A stretch of DNA of 64,000 bases from Bifidobacterium simiarum (GCF_002802905.1 NZ_PEBK01000002.1:186001-250000), one strand, 5' to 3'; shown: positions 43,408 through 52,720, counted from the stretch's first letter. Notes: a model not told the origin generated them from the sequence alone. A program made the numbers and translations.

Positions 43408-45654
43408 ATGCGTTGTCCGCGATGCGGCTATGAGCTTCAGCAGGAGGACCGGTTCTGCTCGGAATGCGGGTGGGATCGTTCGACCGCCGATCAGCCGACC
43501 GACGATTCGATCGGACTGCTGAATCTGTACGGCGACACCTACGAGAGCCCGCACCTGTCCCGATTGGTGAACGCCACGGAGCGGTCCGCCGGACAGGCCG
43601 GGCGGCAGGACTCGCAGACGCCGCAGGCGCCGCAGCAGCACAATCCGCAGGCGCCGCAGACGTCCCATCCGCAGACCGCGCAGCCGGCGACACCGCAGCA
43701 GGATGCATCGCAGCCATCGCAGCAGGACGCGACCGTCGAGCCGGCAGCAGCCAGAACGGCGGGATCCTCAGCTGAGGCCGATCCCGCGGCGACCGTAGTC
43801 ACGCATTACGACTTCAATCAGTCCGTTCGGACCGTTCAGCACGATCCGGCCGATCAGTCTGAACAGACCGTACCAATCACACATGCCGCACCGATCACCC
43901 AGTCCCCCGACTCCGACCGGACTGATCAGTCCGGTCAGCCTGATCAGTCCGAATCGAACGGCCAGCCCCTCCAGTCCCCCAACTCTGGTCAGTCAGACCA
44001 AACCGATCAGTCGATTGCCGATCAGCCGGCCCAGACCGAACTGCTCGGCAATCAGCCAGCCGGTCGATCCGACGAAACGGGCGATGATCACCGCGATGCC
44101 GACGTCGACGCCGACAACCCTGGCGACGGAGATCCCACCGACACCGCCAGCTCCCCTTCGCCGATGTTCAACGATCTCGTCAATACCGCGGTATTCGATC
44201 CGGTCAGCATGAAGGAGGCCGGGTTCAATCCGATCGTCCCCAATTCCAGCGTGACCGATCGGATCCGTAAAACCAACCGATTTTCAGGCAAATCGGCCGG
44301 GCTCGCGACCAATGCCGCCGCCGGAGCCGCCGGAGCTTCCGGCAATGGCTCTTCCGGGCTGGGCCATGGTCTCGCTGCGCTGGGCCAGCGATTCGTCCGC
44401 TCCGGCAAGGCGGGCTCACGCGGTCCGGCCTCCGGCAATGGTCCGGAGGGCCCGAGCAATCCGATCGGCACCGGCGCTTACGGTCAGACCACCGACAACC
44501 ACGCCAACGGTTCCGACGCCTTTGATTTCGGCGATTTCAGCACCGGCACTTCGAACGAATTCGTCATCCGCCCTGACTCGTCCGGCGCTTCCAATGCGTT
44601 CGGTACGTCCGGCACGTCCGGTTCGTTCGGCGCCTCGGGTTCCGCCGGCTCGGGCGCTGCGGCCGTCGACGCCGTCTCGGCCTCCCGATCGGCGCGACGC
44701 CGCACCCCGATCATCGTGGCCATTGCGGCGTTGGTCGTCGTGGCACTGGGCATCGGCGCGTTCATGATGCTCCGAGGTCAGTCCTCCGGGCCGACCGACC
44801 AGTTGGTCAGCGTGCCGATCATTCAGGCCGAGCAGGCCGATGACGCCGTCGCCCAGCTGGAGAAGGCCGGCTTCACCGTGAAGGTCAAGCAGGAGCACAA
44901 TGCGCTCGACAAGGGCCGGTACGTCGGCCTGTACCGCGTGGAATCGGGCGAGCGGCTGGCCAAGGGCTCCACGGTGACCATCATCGAATCGCTCGGACCA
45001 GTGATCGCGGAATCCTCGTCTCCTTCGGCGTCGTCCTCCGCTTCCGCCTCGGCTTCGGCTTCGGCGAATTCCGGCGCGACCGACGAACAGTCGTCAAGCG
45101 GCACCAATACCGACAACGGCATGTCCGCGGGCGAGAGTGCCGGCGGCACGAACAGCGGCAGCTCGAACGGCAGCAGCGGCAGCTCGTCGTGGAACGCGGC
45201 CAACGATTCCTCCGTGCCGCCGTCGTCCACCTACACCACGTTCACCGATACGGCCAACGGCCTCAGCATCGCACTGCCCAGTAATTTCAGGCAGATCGCC
45301 TCCTCGGATGACTCCGCCCAAGCCCACCAGACCCAGTACATCGGATCCGGCATCGAGGTGACCGTCTGGGGCAAGTCGAACGCGCAGGGACTGTCGGCTC
45401 GTGAGGAGCTGGGCGTGCGCAAGGCAGCGGCCGGCGTGCCGATCGCCTACGAGCTGGTGGCGTCGCCGTCGCTGTACGTGAGCTACGAGAAGGGCGGCTA
45501 CATCTATTACGAGCGCGAGGTGCTGAACAACGGCAGGATCGTCGGCGTGCAGCTCAGGTATCCGACGAGCAACCGCGGCACCGGCGACCCCCTGACCTCC
45601 ACCATTCCGCCGACCCTGAAGAATCTGGTTGACGACGCCCCGGCCATGCAGTGA
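43408..45654 (+). CDS. Zinc-ribbon, low-complexity, single-pass PASTA-type membrane protein
   Basis: ATG 43408 follows GGAGAAGGAGACGAT. The 748-residue protein begins with a zinc ribbon (MRCPRCGYELQQEDRFCSECGW, cysteines 3, 6, 17 and 20). About 400 Gln/Ser/Asp/Pro-rich residues follow (HYDFNQSVRTVQH, DQSGQPDQSESNG). A membrane helix at about 430-453 (TPIIVAIAALVVVALGIGAFMML) leads to a PASTA-like extracellular domain (VSVPIIQAEQADDAVAQLEKAGFTVKV...RLAKGSTVTIIE). After a Ser-rich spacer, a C-terminal domain (about 610-748, NGLSIALPSNFRQIASSDDS) ends the protein. A cytoplasmic zinc ribbon joined to an outside PASTA domain suggests sensing of cell-wall fragments, which is an inference. Confidence 0.8.
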   Translation: MRCPRCGYELQQEDRFCSECGWDRSTADQPTDDSIGLLNLYGDTYESPHLSRLVNATERSAGQAGRQDSQTPQAPQQHNPQAPQTSHPQTAQPATPQQDASQPSQQDATVEPAAARTAGSSAEADPAATVVTHYDFNQSVRTVQHDPADQSEQTVPITHAAPITQSPDSDRTDQSGQPDQSESNGQPLQSPNSGQSDQTDQSIADQPAQTELLGNQPAGRSDETGDDHRDADVDADNPGDGDPTDTASSPSPMFNDLVNTAVFDPVSMKEAGFNPIVPNSSVTDRIRKTNRFSGKSAGLATNAAAGAAGASGNGSSGLGHGLAALGQRFVRSGKAGSRGPASGNGPEGPSNPIGTGAYGQTTDNHANGSDAFDFGDFSTGTSNEFVIRPDSSGASNAFGTSGTSGSFGASGSAGSGAAAVDAVSASRSARRRTPIIVAIAALVVVALGIGAFMMLRGQSSGPTDQLVSVPIIQAEQADDAVAQLEKAGFTVKVKQEHNALDKGRYVGLYRVESGERLAKGSTVTIIESLGPVIAESSSPSASSSASASASASANSGATDEQSSSGTNTDNGMSAGESAGGTNSGSSNGSSGSSSWNAANDSSVPPSSTYTTFTDTANGLSIALPSNFRQIASSDDSAQAHQTQYIGSGIEVTVWGKSNAQGLSAREELGVRKAAAGVPIAYELVASPSLYVSYEKGGYIYYEREVLNNGRIVGVQLRYPTSNRGTGDPLTSTIPPTLKNLVDDAPAMQ

Positions 45655-45752
45655 CCATGGCGGAGTCGTGTCCGCGGCTGAGTCGTGTCCGCGGCTGAGC
45701 CTGTGCTGAACCACGGCAGGGCTCGGCCACGGGAACGGGCGGATGGGTGCCG

Positions 45753-45857
45753 GGGATGGGCGGATGGGTGATGATCGACACACTCAAGGCCATTCGGCCA
45801 CGGAGCCAGCAAGCTGGCTCCTATCTTACGGTCGCTCACCACCCATCCGCCCATCCC
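45753..45857. ncRNA. Candidate three-way-junction structured element, copy 1
   Basis: An outer 18-bp perfect stem (45753-45770 with 45840-45857) encloses two internal hairpins. One is AAGGCC-att-CGGCC-like (45787-45799). The other is GGAGCCAGC-aa-GCTGGCTCC (45802-45821). Copy 2 (50563-50668) has a different outer stem that is still complementary, and a nearly identical interior. It sits between convergent genes. Whether it is an RNA or a DNA repeat is not settled. Upstream, GAGTCGTGTCCGCGGCT is tandemly duplicated near 45664-45697. Confidence 0.5.
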
Positions 45858-46015
45858 GCTTTGCATACCGCCAAGGGAGATTCAACAGGCTTCCCCCAAA
45901 GAGCGAAGCCAAAAAACGACTCACCTGAGTCCACGCATACAATCCCACAGTGAGACAACCACGTTCCCGTCCCACGCCTCCCGGCCGATTTCAGCTCATA
46001 GACCTCTCAAAACGC

Positions 46016-46224
46016 ACCTATCTCCATTCTGCGGGCACTTTTGAGGGATATGCAGACACCTAACTGCGTTCTGCGGGCACTTGGCGAAGTAGAGAAGATG
46101 CGGGATCGTTGAAATTCCAATGGCGTTGGCGCGGATTATCCAGCGGCGGCGGGTCTGAGGGGCCCTCAGAATGGAGATAGGTGTCTGCAAGGTCCTCAAA
46201 TCGACCCGCAGAATGGAGATAGGT
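46016..46224. repeat. 209-bp imperfect palindrome, family I copy 2
   Basis: It has the same layout as 35975-36183: ACCTATCTCCATTCTGCGGG at the left end, the inverted CCCGCAGAATGGAGATAGGT at the right end, and a second internal pair around GCAGACACCTA / TAGGTGTCTGC. A truncated type B hairpin follows at 46252-46283. Confidence 0.65.
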
Positions 46225-46378
46225 CCCAAATCATCGTTATTCGGGATCGCCACGACGGCCGCCTTCCCCTCCGAGGGGAAGGCGCAAGGTCTACCTACCA
46301 TCCGTGGTTGCCACCTGGGCCCACGGCTGCGATCGCCACCGGGGCCTGCCGGCTACGGCGAAAACCTACTATTGGCCC

Positions 46379-47851
46379 CTACCGGCGACCGTGGGCGATC
46401 TGCGAGGCGACGAACAGCACGATCAGCCAGATCACGCCGGCGACCACGGCCACGCGGTAGCTCGGCGAGAAGCACATGAGCACCACCACGAGTGCCAAAA
46501 ACGCCAGCACCACCCACGGGGTCACCTTGGCAAACGGTAGCTTGAAGTGGATCGCGTCGAGCGCCTGCTGCCCGGAAAGCCCGGCCAGCGAGGAATCGGC
46601 CGGGGATTCGCCGGCGAAGGCCACGCGACGGAACTTCATCTCGGTGATCATGATCATGGTCCAGTTGATGATGCCGGCGATGGTGGCGATCGACATCAGG
46701 TAGTTGAACGCGAACTCGGGCCACACGAACACCACCACCACGGCGATCGCGGTGATCACGGCGGAGGTGAGCACGCCGGCCACCGGCACGCCGCGGCTGT
46801 CGAGCTTGCCGAGGTACGCGGGCGCGTTGCCCTGCTTGGCCAGCGAGTACAGCATGCGGGAGTTGGCGTACAGGCCGGAGTTGTACACGCTCATCACGGC
46901 GGTGAGGCACACGAAGTTGAGGATGCCGGCGGCCGCGTGCACGCCGACGGAGTCGAAGATCTGCACGAACGGGCTGGTCTTGCCGTCGATGGTGTTCCAC
47001 GGCACGACGGCCATGATCACGCCGAGCGCTCCGATGTAGAACACGAGGATTCGCCAGATGATGTCGTTGGTGGCCCGCGGAATCGTGCGCTGCGGGTCTT
47101 CGGTCTCGCCGGCGGTGATGCCGATGAGTTCGGTGCCGCCGAAGCTGAACATCACGACGACGAGCGCCATGAGCAGGCCGGTCCACGAGCCGTCGCCGGC
47201 GTGGCTCATCAGACCGTTGGGCAGGAATCCGCCGCCGACCGTGAACCAGTTGGCGAAGCTCGCCCGCACGCCGGACGCGGTGGGCAGGTTGAGCACCAGC
47301 ACCGCGAGACCGCCGAGGATCATGGCGATCACGGCCACGATCTTGATGATTGCGAACCAGAATTCAAATTCGCCGAACTTGCTCACGCCCAGCAGGTTGC
47401 CAGCGCAGATCACGACGAGGAACACCGCGGCCGAGACCCAGGTGGGGATGTTCGGGAACCAGTAGTTGACGAAGCTGCCCACCACGGCGAGCTCCACCAT
47501 GGAGACGAGGATGTAGTTGAACCAGTAGTTCCAGCCGCTGATGAAGCCGGCACGCTTCGACCAGTAGCGGGTGGCGTAGTAGCTGAACGCGCCGGCCTTC
47601 GGGTCCTCCACCGACATTTCGCTCAGCGCGCGCACGATCATGAAGATCGCCAGACCGCCCACCAGATAGGCGAGCAGAATGGACGGACCGGCCAGTGCGA
47701 TCGATTCGCTGGAGCCGTAGAACAGGCCGGTGCCGATTGCGCCGCCGAGGGCGATCAGCTGGATGTGACGGTTCTTCAGTTGCTTGCGCAGCGTCGCGGG
47801 CACCGGCACATCGTCGGTCTCGCGCGGCTTCGCGGACGTTTTCTCAGCCAT
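46379..47851 (-). CDS. Amino acid permease (APC superfamily)
   Basis: The start at 47851 (MAEKTSAKPRETDD) follows GAAGGGATCCCT. The 490-residue protein has twelve predicted helices and the AAT-family motifs LKNRHIQLIALGGAIGTGLF near the N-terminus and FGGTELIGITAGETEDPQRTIPRA in the middle, which mark permeases for amino acids of the AroP/GabP/LysP group. The C-terminus is short (SQIAHGRR). It is monocistronic and diverges from marR. Its paralogue is at 61055-62524. The specific amino acid is not evident. Confidence 0.9.
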   Translation of the reverse strand: MAEKTSAKPRETDDVPVPATLRKQLKNRHIQLIALGGAIGTGLFYGSSESIALAGPSILLAYLVGGLAIFMIVRALSEMSVEDPKAGAFSYYATRYWSKRAGFISGWNYWFNYILVSMVELAVVGSFVNYWFPNIPTWVSAAVFLVVICAGNLLGVSKFGEFEFWFAIIKIVAVIAMILGGLAVLVLNLPTASGVRASFANWFTVGGGFLPNGLMSHAGDGSWTGLLMALVVVMFSFGGTELIGITAGETEDPQRTIPRATNDIIWRILVFYIGALGVIMAVVPWNTIDGKTSPFVQIFDSVGVHAAAGILNFVCLTAVMSVYNSGLYANSRMLYSLAKQGNAPAYLGKLDSRGVPVAGVLTSAVITAIAVVVVFVWPEFAFNYLMSIATIAGIINWTMIMITEMKFRRVAFAGESPADSSLAGLSGQQALDAIHFKLPFAKVTPWVVLAFLALVVVLMCFSPSYRVAVVAGVIWLIVLFVASQIAHGRR

Positions 47852-47985
47852 AGGGATCCCTTCTCTCTCAGTTGGCAACCGTGTACGAGCGTAGCCGTAT
47901 GGCTTGTCAGGCTGCGTCTCCGGTCCCCGAACCCCGTCCCCGCCGCACCACGTTCACCAGTCTCCGCCACACCCCAACCCGATAT

Positions 47986-48014
47986 TTGACACTATAAAAT
48001 ATTGGTGGTAGAAA
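47986..48014 (+). promoter_or_regulatory. Predicted promoter of the MarR-ABC operon
   Basis: TTGACA (47986-47991) and TAGAAA (48009-48014) are 17 bases apart in a short AT-rich segment containing AATATT / AAATAT half sites. These could be the MarR operator. Confidence 0.45.
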
Positions 48015-48104
48015 ATATACCGAGATCGATGAACACATCGGATTCTCGGAAGGAACCCAAGGGACTTTCCGGGGATTCCCGCAGATTCTCGGAAAGGGGC
48101 CGTC

Positions 48105-48566
48105 ATGGGATATGCCGAGGACGCGGTCGACGAGATGTTCGAGCTGGCCGTACGCAGTCGCGGCAAGAGCATCGACTCGGTGAACCGCGGCGCAAAGGGC
48201 GAACTGCCGGCATTGCACATGCTGGCCGTGTCCAGCACCCCGCTGACCCCGGGCCGTATGTCCGATACGCTCGGCGTGAGTCCGGGACGCGTGTCCGCGA
48301 TTCTGGACCGTCTGGAGAAAAAGGGCATGGTCGTCCGCGAAACCGATCCGTCCAACCGCCGCAACGTGCTGGTGAGCATCACTGACAAGGGGCGGGAGGT
48401 CGACCACCAGTCGTTCACCGAGATCCACAACCGATTCGTCCGCGTCTTCGAGCGCATGGGCGAGGAGCACACCCGTCAGTTCCTCGACCGATGCCGGGAA
48501 TTCGCCGGCTACATGCGCGACGAAGGTCTCCCCGAGCCGCCGGAAGGACCGCCCTGCGCGATCTGA
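48105..48566 (+). CDS. MarR family transcriptional regulator
   Basis: The 153 residues contain a winged helix (LTPGRMSDTLGVSPGRVSAILDRLEKKGMVVRETDPSNRRNVLVSITDKGRE) with the MarR wing signature DPSNRR. GGAAAGGGG precedes ATG 48105. It is followed by two ABC exporter genes on the same strand, and a small hairpin (CCCCGG-tatgg-CCGGGG, 48583-48599) lies between them. Autoregulation and repression of the exporter, relieved by a toxic ligand, is the usual arrangement. The ligand is unknown. Confidence 0.9.
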   Translation: MGYAEDAVDEMFELAVRSRGKSIDSVNRGAKGELPALHMLAVSSTPLTPGRMSDTLGVSPGRVSAILDRLEKKGMVVRETDPSNRRNVLVSITDKGREVDHQSFTEIHNRFVRVFERMGEEHTRQFLDRCREFAGYMRDEGLPEPPEGPPCAI

Positions 48567-48686
48567 CGGCCTGACGCCACAGCCCCGGTATGGCCGGGGT
48601 TTATTGATGACCAATCTTGAACACCGTAAACAATAATTACTAGAAAACAAACACAAGGAACACAAGGAAACACAGGGGGATATACC

Positions 48687-50543
48687 GTGATCACCATCTG
48701 TAAATACCTCTCCAAAGCCGAATGGGGGCAGCTGTTCGTCGGCCTGCTGCTCACCGTGGCGCAGATCTGGTTCAATCTGGAACTGCCCGACTACATGGCC
48801 GACATCACCCGCCTCGTCGAAACCCCCGGCAGCGAAATGCACGACGTGTGGGTGGCCGGCGGCAAGATGCTCGCCGTCTCCCTCGGCGCCGTGGCCTGCA
48901 TGGCGCTCACCGGCCTGATCACCGCCCGCGTCGGCGCCTCGTTCAGCCAGCGTCTGCGCTCCCTGGAGTTCGCCCGCGTCGAATCGTTCGGCCCGGCCGA
49001 AATGAACCGCTTCTCCACGGCCAGCCTGATCACCCGATCCACGAACGACATCACCCAGATCCAGATGTTCGTGACGATGGGTCTGATGCTGCTCGTCCAG
49101 TCGCCGATCATGGCCGTGTGGGCCGTGGCCAAAATCGCCGGCAAGGGCTTCGAATGGACGATGGCCACCGGCGTGGCCGTGGTGATCCTGCTGGCCGCCA
49201 TCGCCATCCTCATGGCGCTGGTCATGCCGAAGTTCAAGGCCATGCAGACCCTCACCGACAACATCAACCGCGTGGCCCGCGAGAACCTGACCGGCCTGCG
49301 CGTGGTGCGCGCCTACAACGCCGAGGACTATCAGGAGGCGAAGTTCGATCGCGCCAACGACGATCTCACCAGTACGCAGCTGTTCACCAACCGTGCGATG
49401 AGCGTGATGATGCCGCTGATGAACACCGTGATGAACGGTCTGATGCTCGCCGTGTACTGGATCGGCGCCTACCTGATCGACGCGGCCGGAATGGCCGACA
49501 AGCTCACGCTGTTCTCGAACATGGTGGTGTTTTCCAGCTACTCCGTGCAGGTGATCATGAGCTTCCTGATGATGAGCATGGTGTTCGTGCTGTGGCCGCG
49601 CGCCGACGTCTCCGCCAAACGCGTGCTCGAGGTGCTGAACACCGAGCCGACCGTGACCGACGGCGAACGCACTTCCGGCGAGCGCGACGCCGAGGGTCGC
49701 GAGCTGCGTGGCGAGGTGGAGTTCCGCGACGTGAGCTTTACCTACCCGGATTCGCGTGAACCGATGCTGGAGCATGTGAGCTTCAAGGCGGAGCCGGGTC
49801 AGACGGTGGCGTTCATCGGTTCGACGGGCTCCGGCAAGTCGACGCTGGTGAATCTGGTCCCGCGCTTCTACGACGTGACCGAGGGTCAGGTGCTCGTGGA
49901 CGGCGTGGACGTGCGCGACTACACGCTGACCGCGCTGAGGGATCGGATCGGGTATGTGCCGCAGAAGTCCGTGATGTTCAAGGGCACGGTGGCGAGCAAC
50001 GTGGCGTACGGCGACAGTAGCGGTAGCGGCGACAGTGCGGCCATTACCTCCTCTTCCGGTAACAACGTAACCGAATCCGGTAAGGAAATTGCGCGATCGA
50101 CGGGCAATGGCGTTACCGCGGATAGTGTGGAGACCGCCATCGACGTGGCGCAGGCCAGCGAATTCGTCGACAAGATGCCGCGCGGCATTGACTCGGACAT
50201 CGCGCAGGGCGGATCGAACGTCTCCGGCGGTCAGAAGCAGCGACTGTCGATCGCCCGCGCGGTATGGCGTCACCCGGAGATCATGGTGTTCGACGACTCG
50301 TTCTCTGCGCTCGACTTCCGCACCGACCGGGAGGTGCGGGACGCGCTGGCCCGCGAATGCGCCGATTCGACGAAGCTGATCGTGGCGCAGAGGATCGGCA
50401 CGATCATGCACGCCGACCAGATCATCGTGCTCGACGACGGGCATGTGGTCGGTCAGGGCACGCACCGCGAGCTGCTGGAGACCTGCGAGGTCTACCGTCA
50501 GATCGCCGAAAGCCAGCTCAGCGAATCCGAGCTCGCCGCATAA
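48687..50543 (+). CDS. ABC exporter half-transporter, first subunit
   Basis: It starts at GTG with AGGGGGATATACC upstream. The 618-residue protein has six membrane helices (1-300) and a nucleotide-binding domain with Walker A GSTGSGKST, signature VSGGQKQR, Walker B IMVFDDSFSALD and H-loop region AQRIGTI. The Walker B is followed by D rather than E (FDDS), and the H-loop His appears replaced by Gln. This indicates a degenerate catalytic site as in heterodimeric exporters. A Ser/Gly/Asn insertion (about residues 444-483, GDSSGSGDSAAITSSSGNN) interrupts the helical subdomain. It pairs with the gene at 50800. Confidence 0.88.
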   Translation: MITICKYLSKAEWGQLFVGLLLTVAQIWFNLELPDYMADITRLVETPGSEMHDVWVAGGKMLAVSLGAVACMALTGLITARVGASFSQRLRSLEFARVESFGPAEMNRFSTASLITRSTNDITQIQMFVTMGLMLLVQSPIMAVWAVAKIAGKGFEWTMATGVAVVILLAAIAILMALVMPKFKAMQTLTDNINRVARENLTGLRVVRAYNAEDYQEAKFDRANDDLTSTQLFTNRAMSVMMPLMNTVMNGLMLAVYWIGAYLIDAAGMADKLTLFSNMVVFSSYSVQVIMSFLMMSMVFVLWPRADVSAKRVLEVLNTEPTVTDGERTSGERDAEGRELRGEVEFRDVSFTYPDSREPMLEHVSFKAEPGQTVAFIGSTGSGKSTLVNLVPRFYDVTEGQVLVDGVDVRDYTLTALRDRIGYVPQKSVMFKGTVASNVAYGDSSGSGDSAAITSSSGNNVTESGKEIARSTGNGVTADSVETAIDVAQASEFVDKMPRGIDSDIAQGGSNVSGGQKQRLSIARAVWRHPEIMVFDDSFSALDFRTDREVRDALARECADSTKLIVAQRIGTIMHADQIIVLDDGHVVGQGTHRELLETCEVYRQIAESQLSESELAA

Positions 50544-50562
50544 GAAACTCGATGCCGTGCGG

Positions 50563-50668
50563 GGGCTGGGCCGGCGTGCGGCCCGCGATACACTCAAGGC
50601 CGTTCGGCCCCGGAGCTGGGCAAGCCGGCTCCTAGCCTACGATCGCGAACCACACGCCGGCCCATCCC
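50563..50668. ncRNA. Candidate three-way-junction structured element, copy 2
   Basis: The outer stem (50563-50578 with 50653-50668) has 15 of 16 pairs and differs in sequence from copy 1. The interior CACTCAAGGCCGTTCGGCC and the hairpin around GGAGCTGG / CCGGCTCC are conserved. It lies between the two subunit genes of the ABC exporter, just after the first stop codon. Confidence 0.5.
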
Positions 50669-50730
50669 AGCCAGTCGTCGGCCACGAGAATCAGAGACCA
50701 CGACGACCGACTGAAGAACGCTTCGCTCAT

Positions 50731-50779
50731 CACCTCATCCGACCGTCTACGACGGCCACCTTCCCCTCAAGGGGAAGGC
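50731..50779. repeat. Type B two-hairpin repeat
   Basis: CACCTCATCCGA is followed by small stem CCGTC-tac-GACGG and CTTCCCCTCAAGGGGAAG, 21 bases before the start codon of the second ABC gene. The small stem has a sequence not seen in the other copies but is still complementary. Confidence 0.7.
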
Positions 50780-50799
50780 ACAAGGAAAGGATTTTTACC

Positions 50800-52641
50800 A
50801 TGCCAGGACCTATGGGACCACGCCGGGCCGCGGAGAAGCCGCAGGACTTCGGCAAGATCATGGGCAAACTCGTCCGCTTCTGCAAGCGGTATCTCCCCGC
50901 GATGATCATCGCGCTGATTCTCGGCGCGGCCGGCACGGTCTGCCAGATCATCGGACCGGACAAACTCAAGGACGTCACCAACGAGATCACCAAGGGGCTG
51001 CCCGCCATGGTACAGGGCCGTCCGATCGCCGGATCGATCGACCTCGACGCCGTCACCCATATCTGCGTGACGCTGGTGGCGTTGTACGTGGGCTACGCGC
51101 TGCTCACCTACGTGCAGAGCTGGATCATGGCCACGGTCACCCAGCGCACGGCCCAGCGTCTGCGCGACGAGATCTCGAAGAAGATCAACCGTCTGCCGCT
51201 CAAGTACTTCGACAAGACCAGCTACGGCGACGTGCTCAGCCGCATCACCAACGACGTGGACGCGATCGGCCAGACGCTGGGCCAGTCCCTCGGCTCGCTG
51301 ATCACCTCGATCACCCTGTTCGTCGGTTCGCTGATCATGATGTTTACCAACAATGTGGTAATGACGTTTACCGCGATCGGTGTCAGCGTTATCGGATTGA
51401 TCATCATGATGGTGATCATGAAGGCCTCGCAGAAGTACTTCACGCTCCAGCAGCTCGCACTCGGCGAGGTCAACGGCCATGTGGAGGAGATGTACTCCGG
51501 CCATACGATCGTCAAGGCGTACTCCGGCGAGGCCGACTCCATCCGCCAGTTCGAGAAGCACAATGATCGCCTCTACGTCTCCGGCTGGAAGTCGCAGTTC
51601 CTTTCCGGCCTGATGATGCCGATCATGCAGTTCATCGGCAATCTCGGCTACGTGGCCGTGTGCGTGGTCGGCGCCGCGCTGGCCATGAACGGCACCATCG
51701 AATTCGGCGTGATCGTGGCGTTCATGATGTACATCCGCCTGTACACGCAGCCGCTCTCCCAGTTCGCGCAGGCGTTCCAGAACCTGCAGCGCTGCGCCGC
51801 CGCCTCCGAGCGCGTGTTCGGCTTCCTCGAGGAGCCGGAGATGAGCGACGAGACCGCGCTGGAAGGCCGCCATATCACCACCGAGGCGGGTGACGGCAAC
51901 GGTCTGCGCGGCGACGTGGAATTCGACCACGTACGCTTCGGCTACGAACCGGGCAAGCCGGTGATCCACGATTTCAGCGCCACGGTGGAGGCCGGTCAGA
52001 AGGTGGCGATCGTCGGCCCGACCGGCGCCGGCAAGACCACGATGGTGAACCTGCTCATGCGGTTCTACGATCTCGACGGCGGCGACATCCGCATCGACGG
52101 CGTCTCCACGAAGTCGGTGCCGCGCAGCGAGGTGCACAACCAGTTCGCCATGGTGCTGCAGGATACGTGGACCTTCGAGGGCACGATCCGCGAGAACATC
52201 GTCTACGACAAGCAGGGCGTGACCGATGAGCAGGTGCGCGAGGCCTGCCGCGCCGTGGGCCTCGACCGGTTCATCCGCTCGCTGCCCGACGGCTATGACA
52301 CGGTGCTCAACGACAACACGAGTCTTTCGGCCGGCCAGAAGCAGCTGCTCACCATCGCCCGCGCGATGATCCAGGACGCGCCGATCCTGATTCTCGACGA
52401 GGCCACATCGTCGGTCGACACCCGCACCGAGGAGCTGATCCAGAAGGCGATGGACCAGCTGACCGTGGGCCGTACCAGCTTCGTGATCGCCCACCGTCTC
52501 TCCACGATCAAGAACGCCGACATGATCCTGGTGATGAAGGACGGCGACATCATCGAACGCGGCACGCATGACGAGCTGCTGGCCGACGGCGGCTTCTACG
52601 CCGACCTGTACAACAGCCAGTTCGCCACCTTGGCCGCCTGA
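50800..52641 (+). CDS. ABC exporter half-transporter, second subunit
   Basis: ATG 50800 is preceded by AAGGAAAGG. The 613-residue protein has six helices and a nucleotide-binding domain with Walker A GPTGAGKTT, signature LSAGQKQL, Walker B ILILDEATSSVD (catalytic Glu present) and H-loop IAHRLSTI. The intact site, against the degenerate one in the first subunit, fits a heterodimeric multidrug-type exporter of the LmrCD/BmrCD group. The N-terminus is extended by a hydrophilic MPGPMGPRRAAEKPQDF. Expression is probably under the upstream MarR, although two repeat elements separate it from the first subunit. Confidence 0.9.
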   Translation: MPGPMGPRRAAEKPQDFGKIMGKLVRFCKRYLPAMIIALILGAAGTVCQIIGPDKLKDVTNEITKGLPAMVQGRPIAGSIDLDAVTHICVTLVALYVGYALLTYVQSWIMATVTQRTAQRLRDEISKKINRLPLKYFDKTSYGDVLSRITNDVDAIGQTLGQSLGSLITSITLFVGSLIMMFTNNVVMTFTAIGVSVIGLIIMMVIMKASQKYFTLQQLALGEVNGHVEEMYSGHTIVKAYSGEADSIRQFEKHNDRLYVSGWKSQFLSGLMMPIMQFIGNLGYVAVCVVGAALAMNGTIEFGVIVAFMMYIRLYTQPLSQFAQAFQNLQRCAAASERVFGFLEEPEMSDETALEGRHITTEAGDGNGLRGDVEFDHVRFGYEPGKPVIHDFSATVEAGQKVAIVGPTGAGKTTMVNLLMRFYDLDGGDIRIDGVSTKSVPRSEVHNQFAMVLQDTWTFEGTIRENIVYDKQGVTDEQVREACRAVGLDRFIRSLPDGYDTVLNDNTSLSAGQKQLLTIARAMIQDAPILILDEATSSVDTRTEELIQKAMDQLTVGRTSFVIAHRLSTIKNADMILVMKDGDIIERGTHDELLADGGFYADLYNSQFATLAA

Positions 52642-52720
52642 TCGCGTCTCATCCGTTCGTGCCCCGCGGGCGGCGGCCGTCTGCCGCGGGCAGACCGGGG
52701 AAGGTCAGGGACGGGCGCTC

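Noticed and set aside
47907-50597. Long minus-strand frame opposite marR and the ABC gene
   Set aside because: Its composition is typical of an antisense shadow and the plus strand carries clear motifs.
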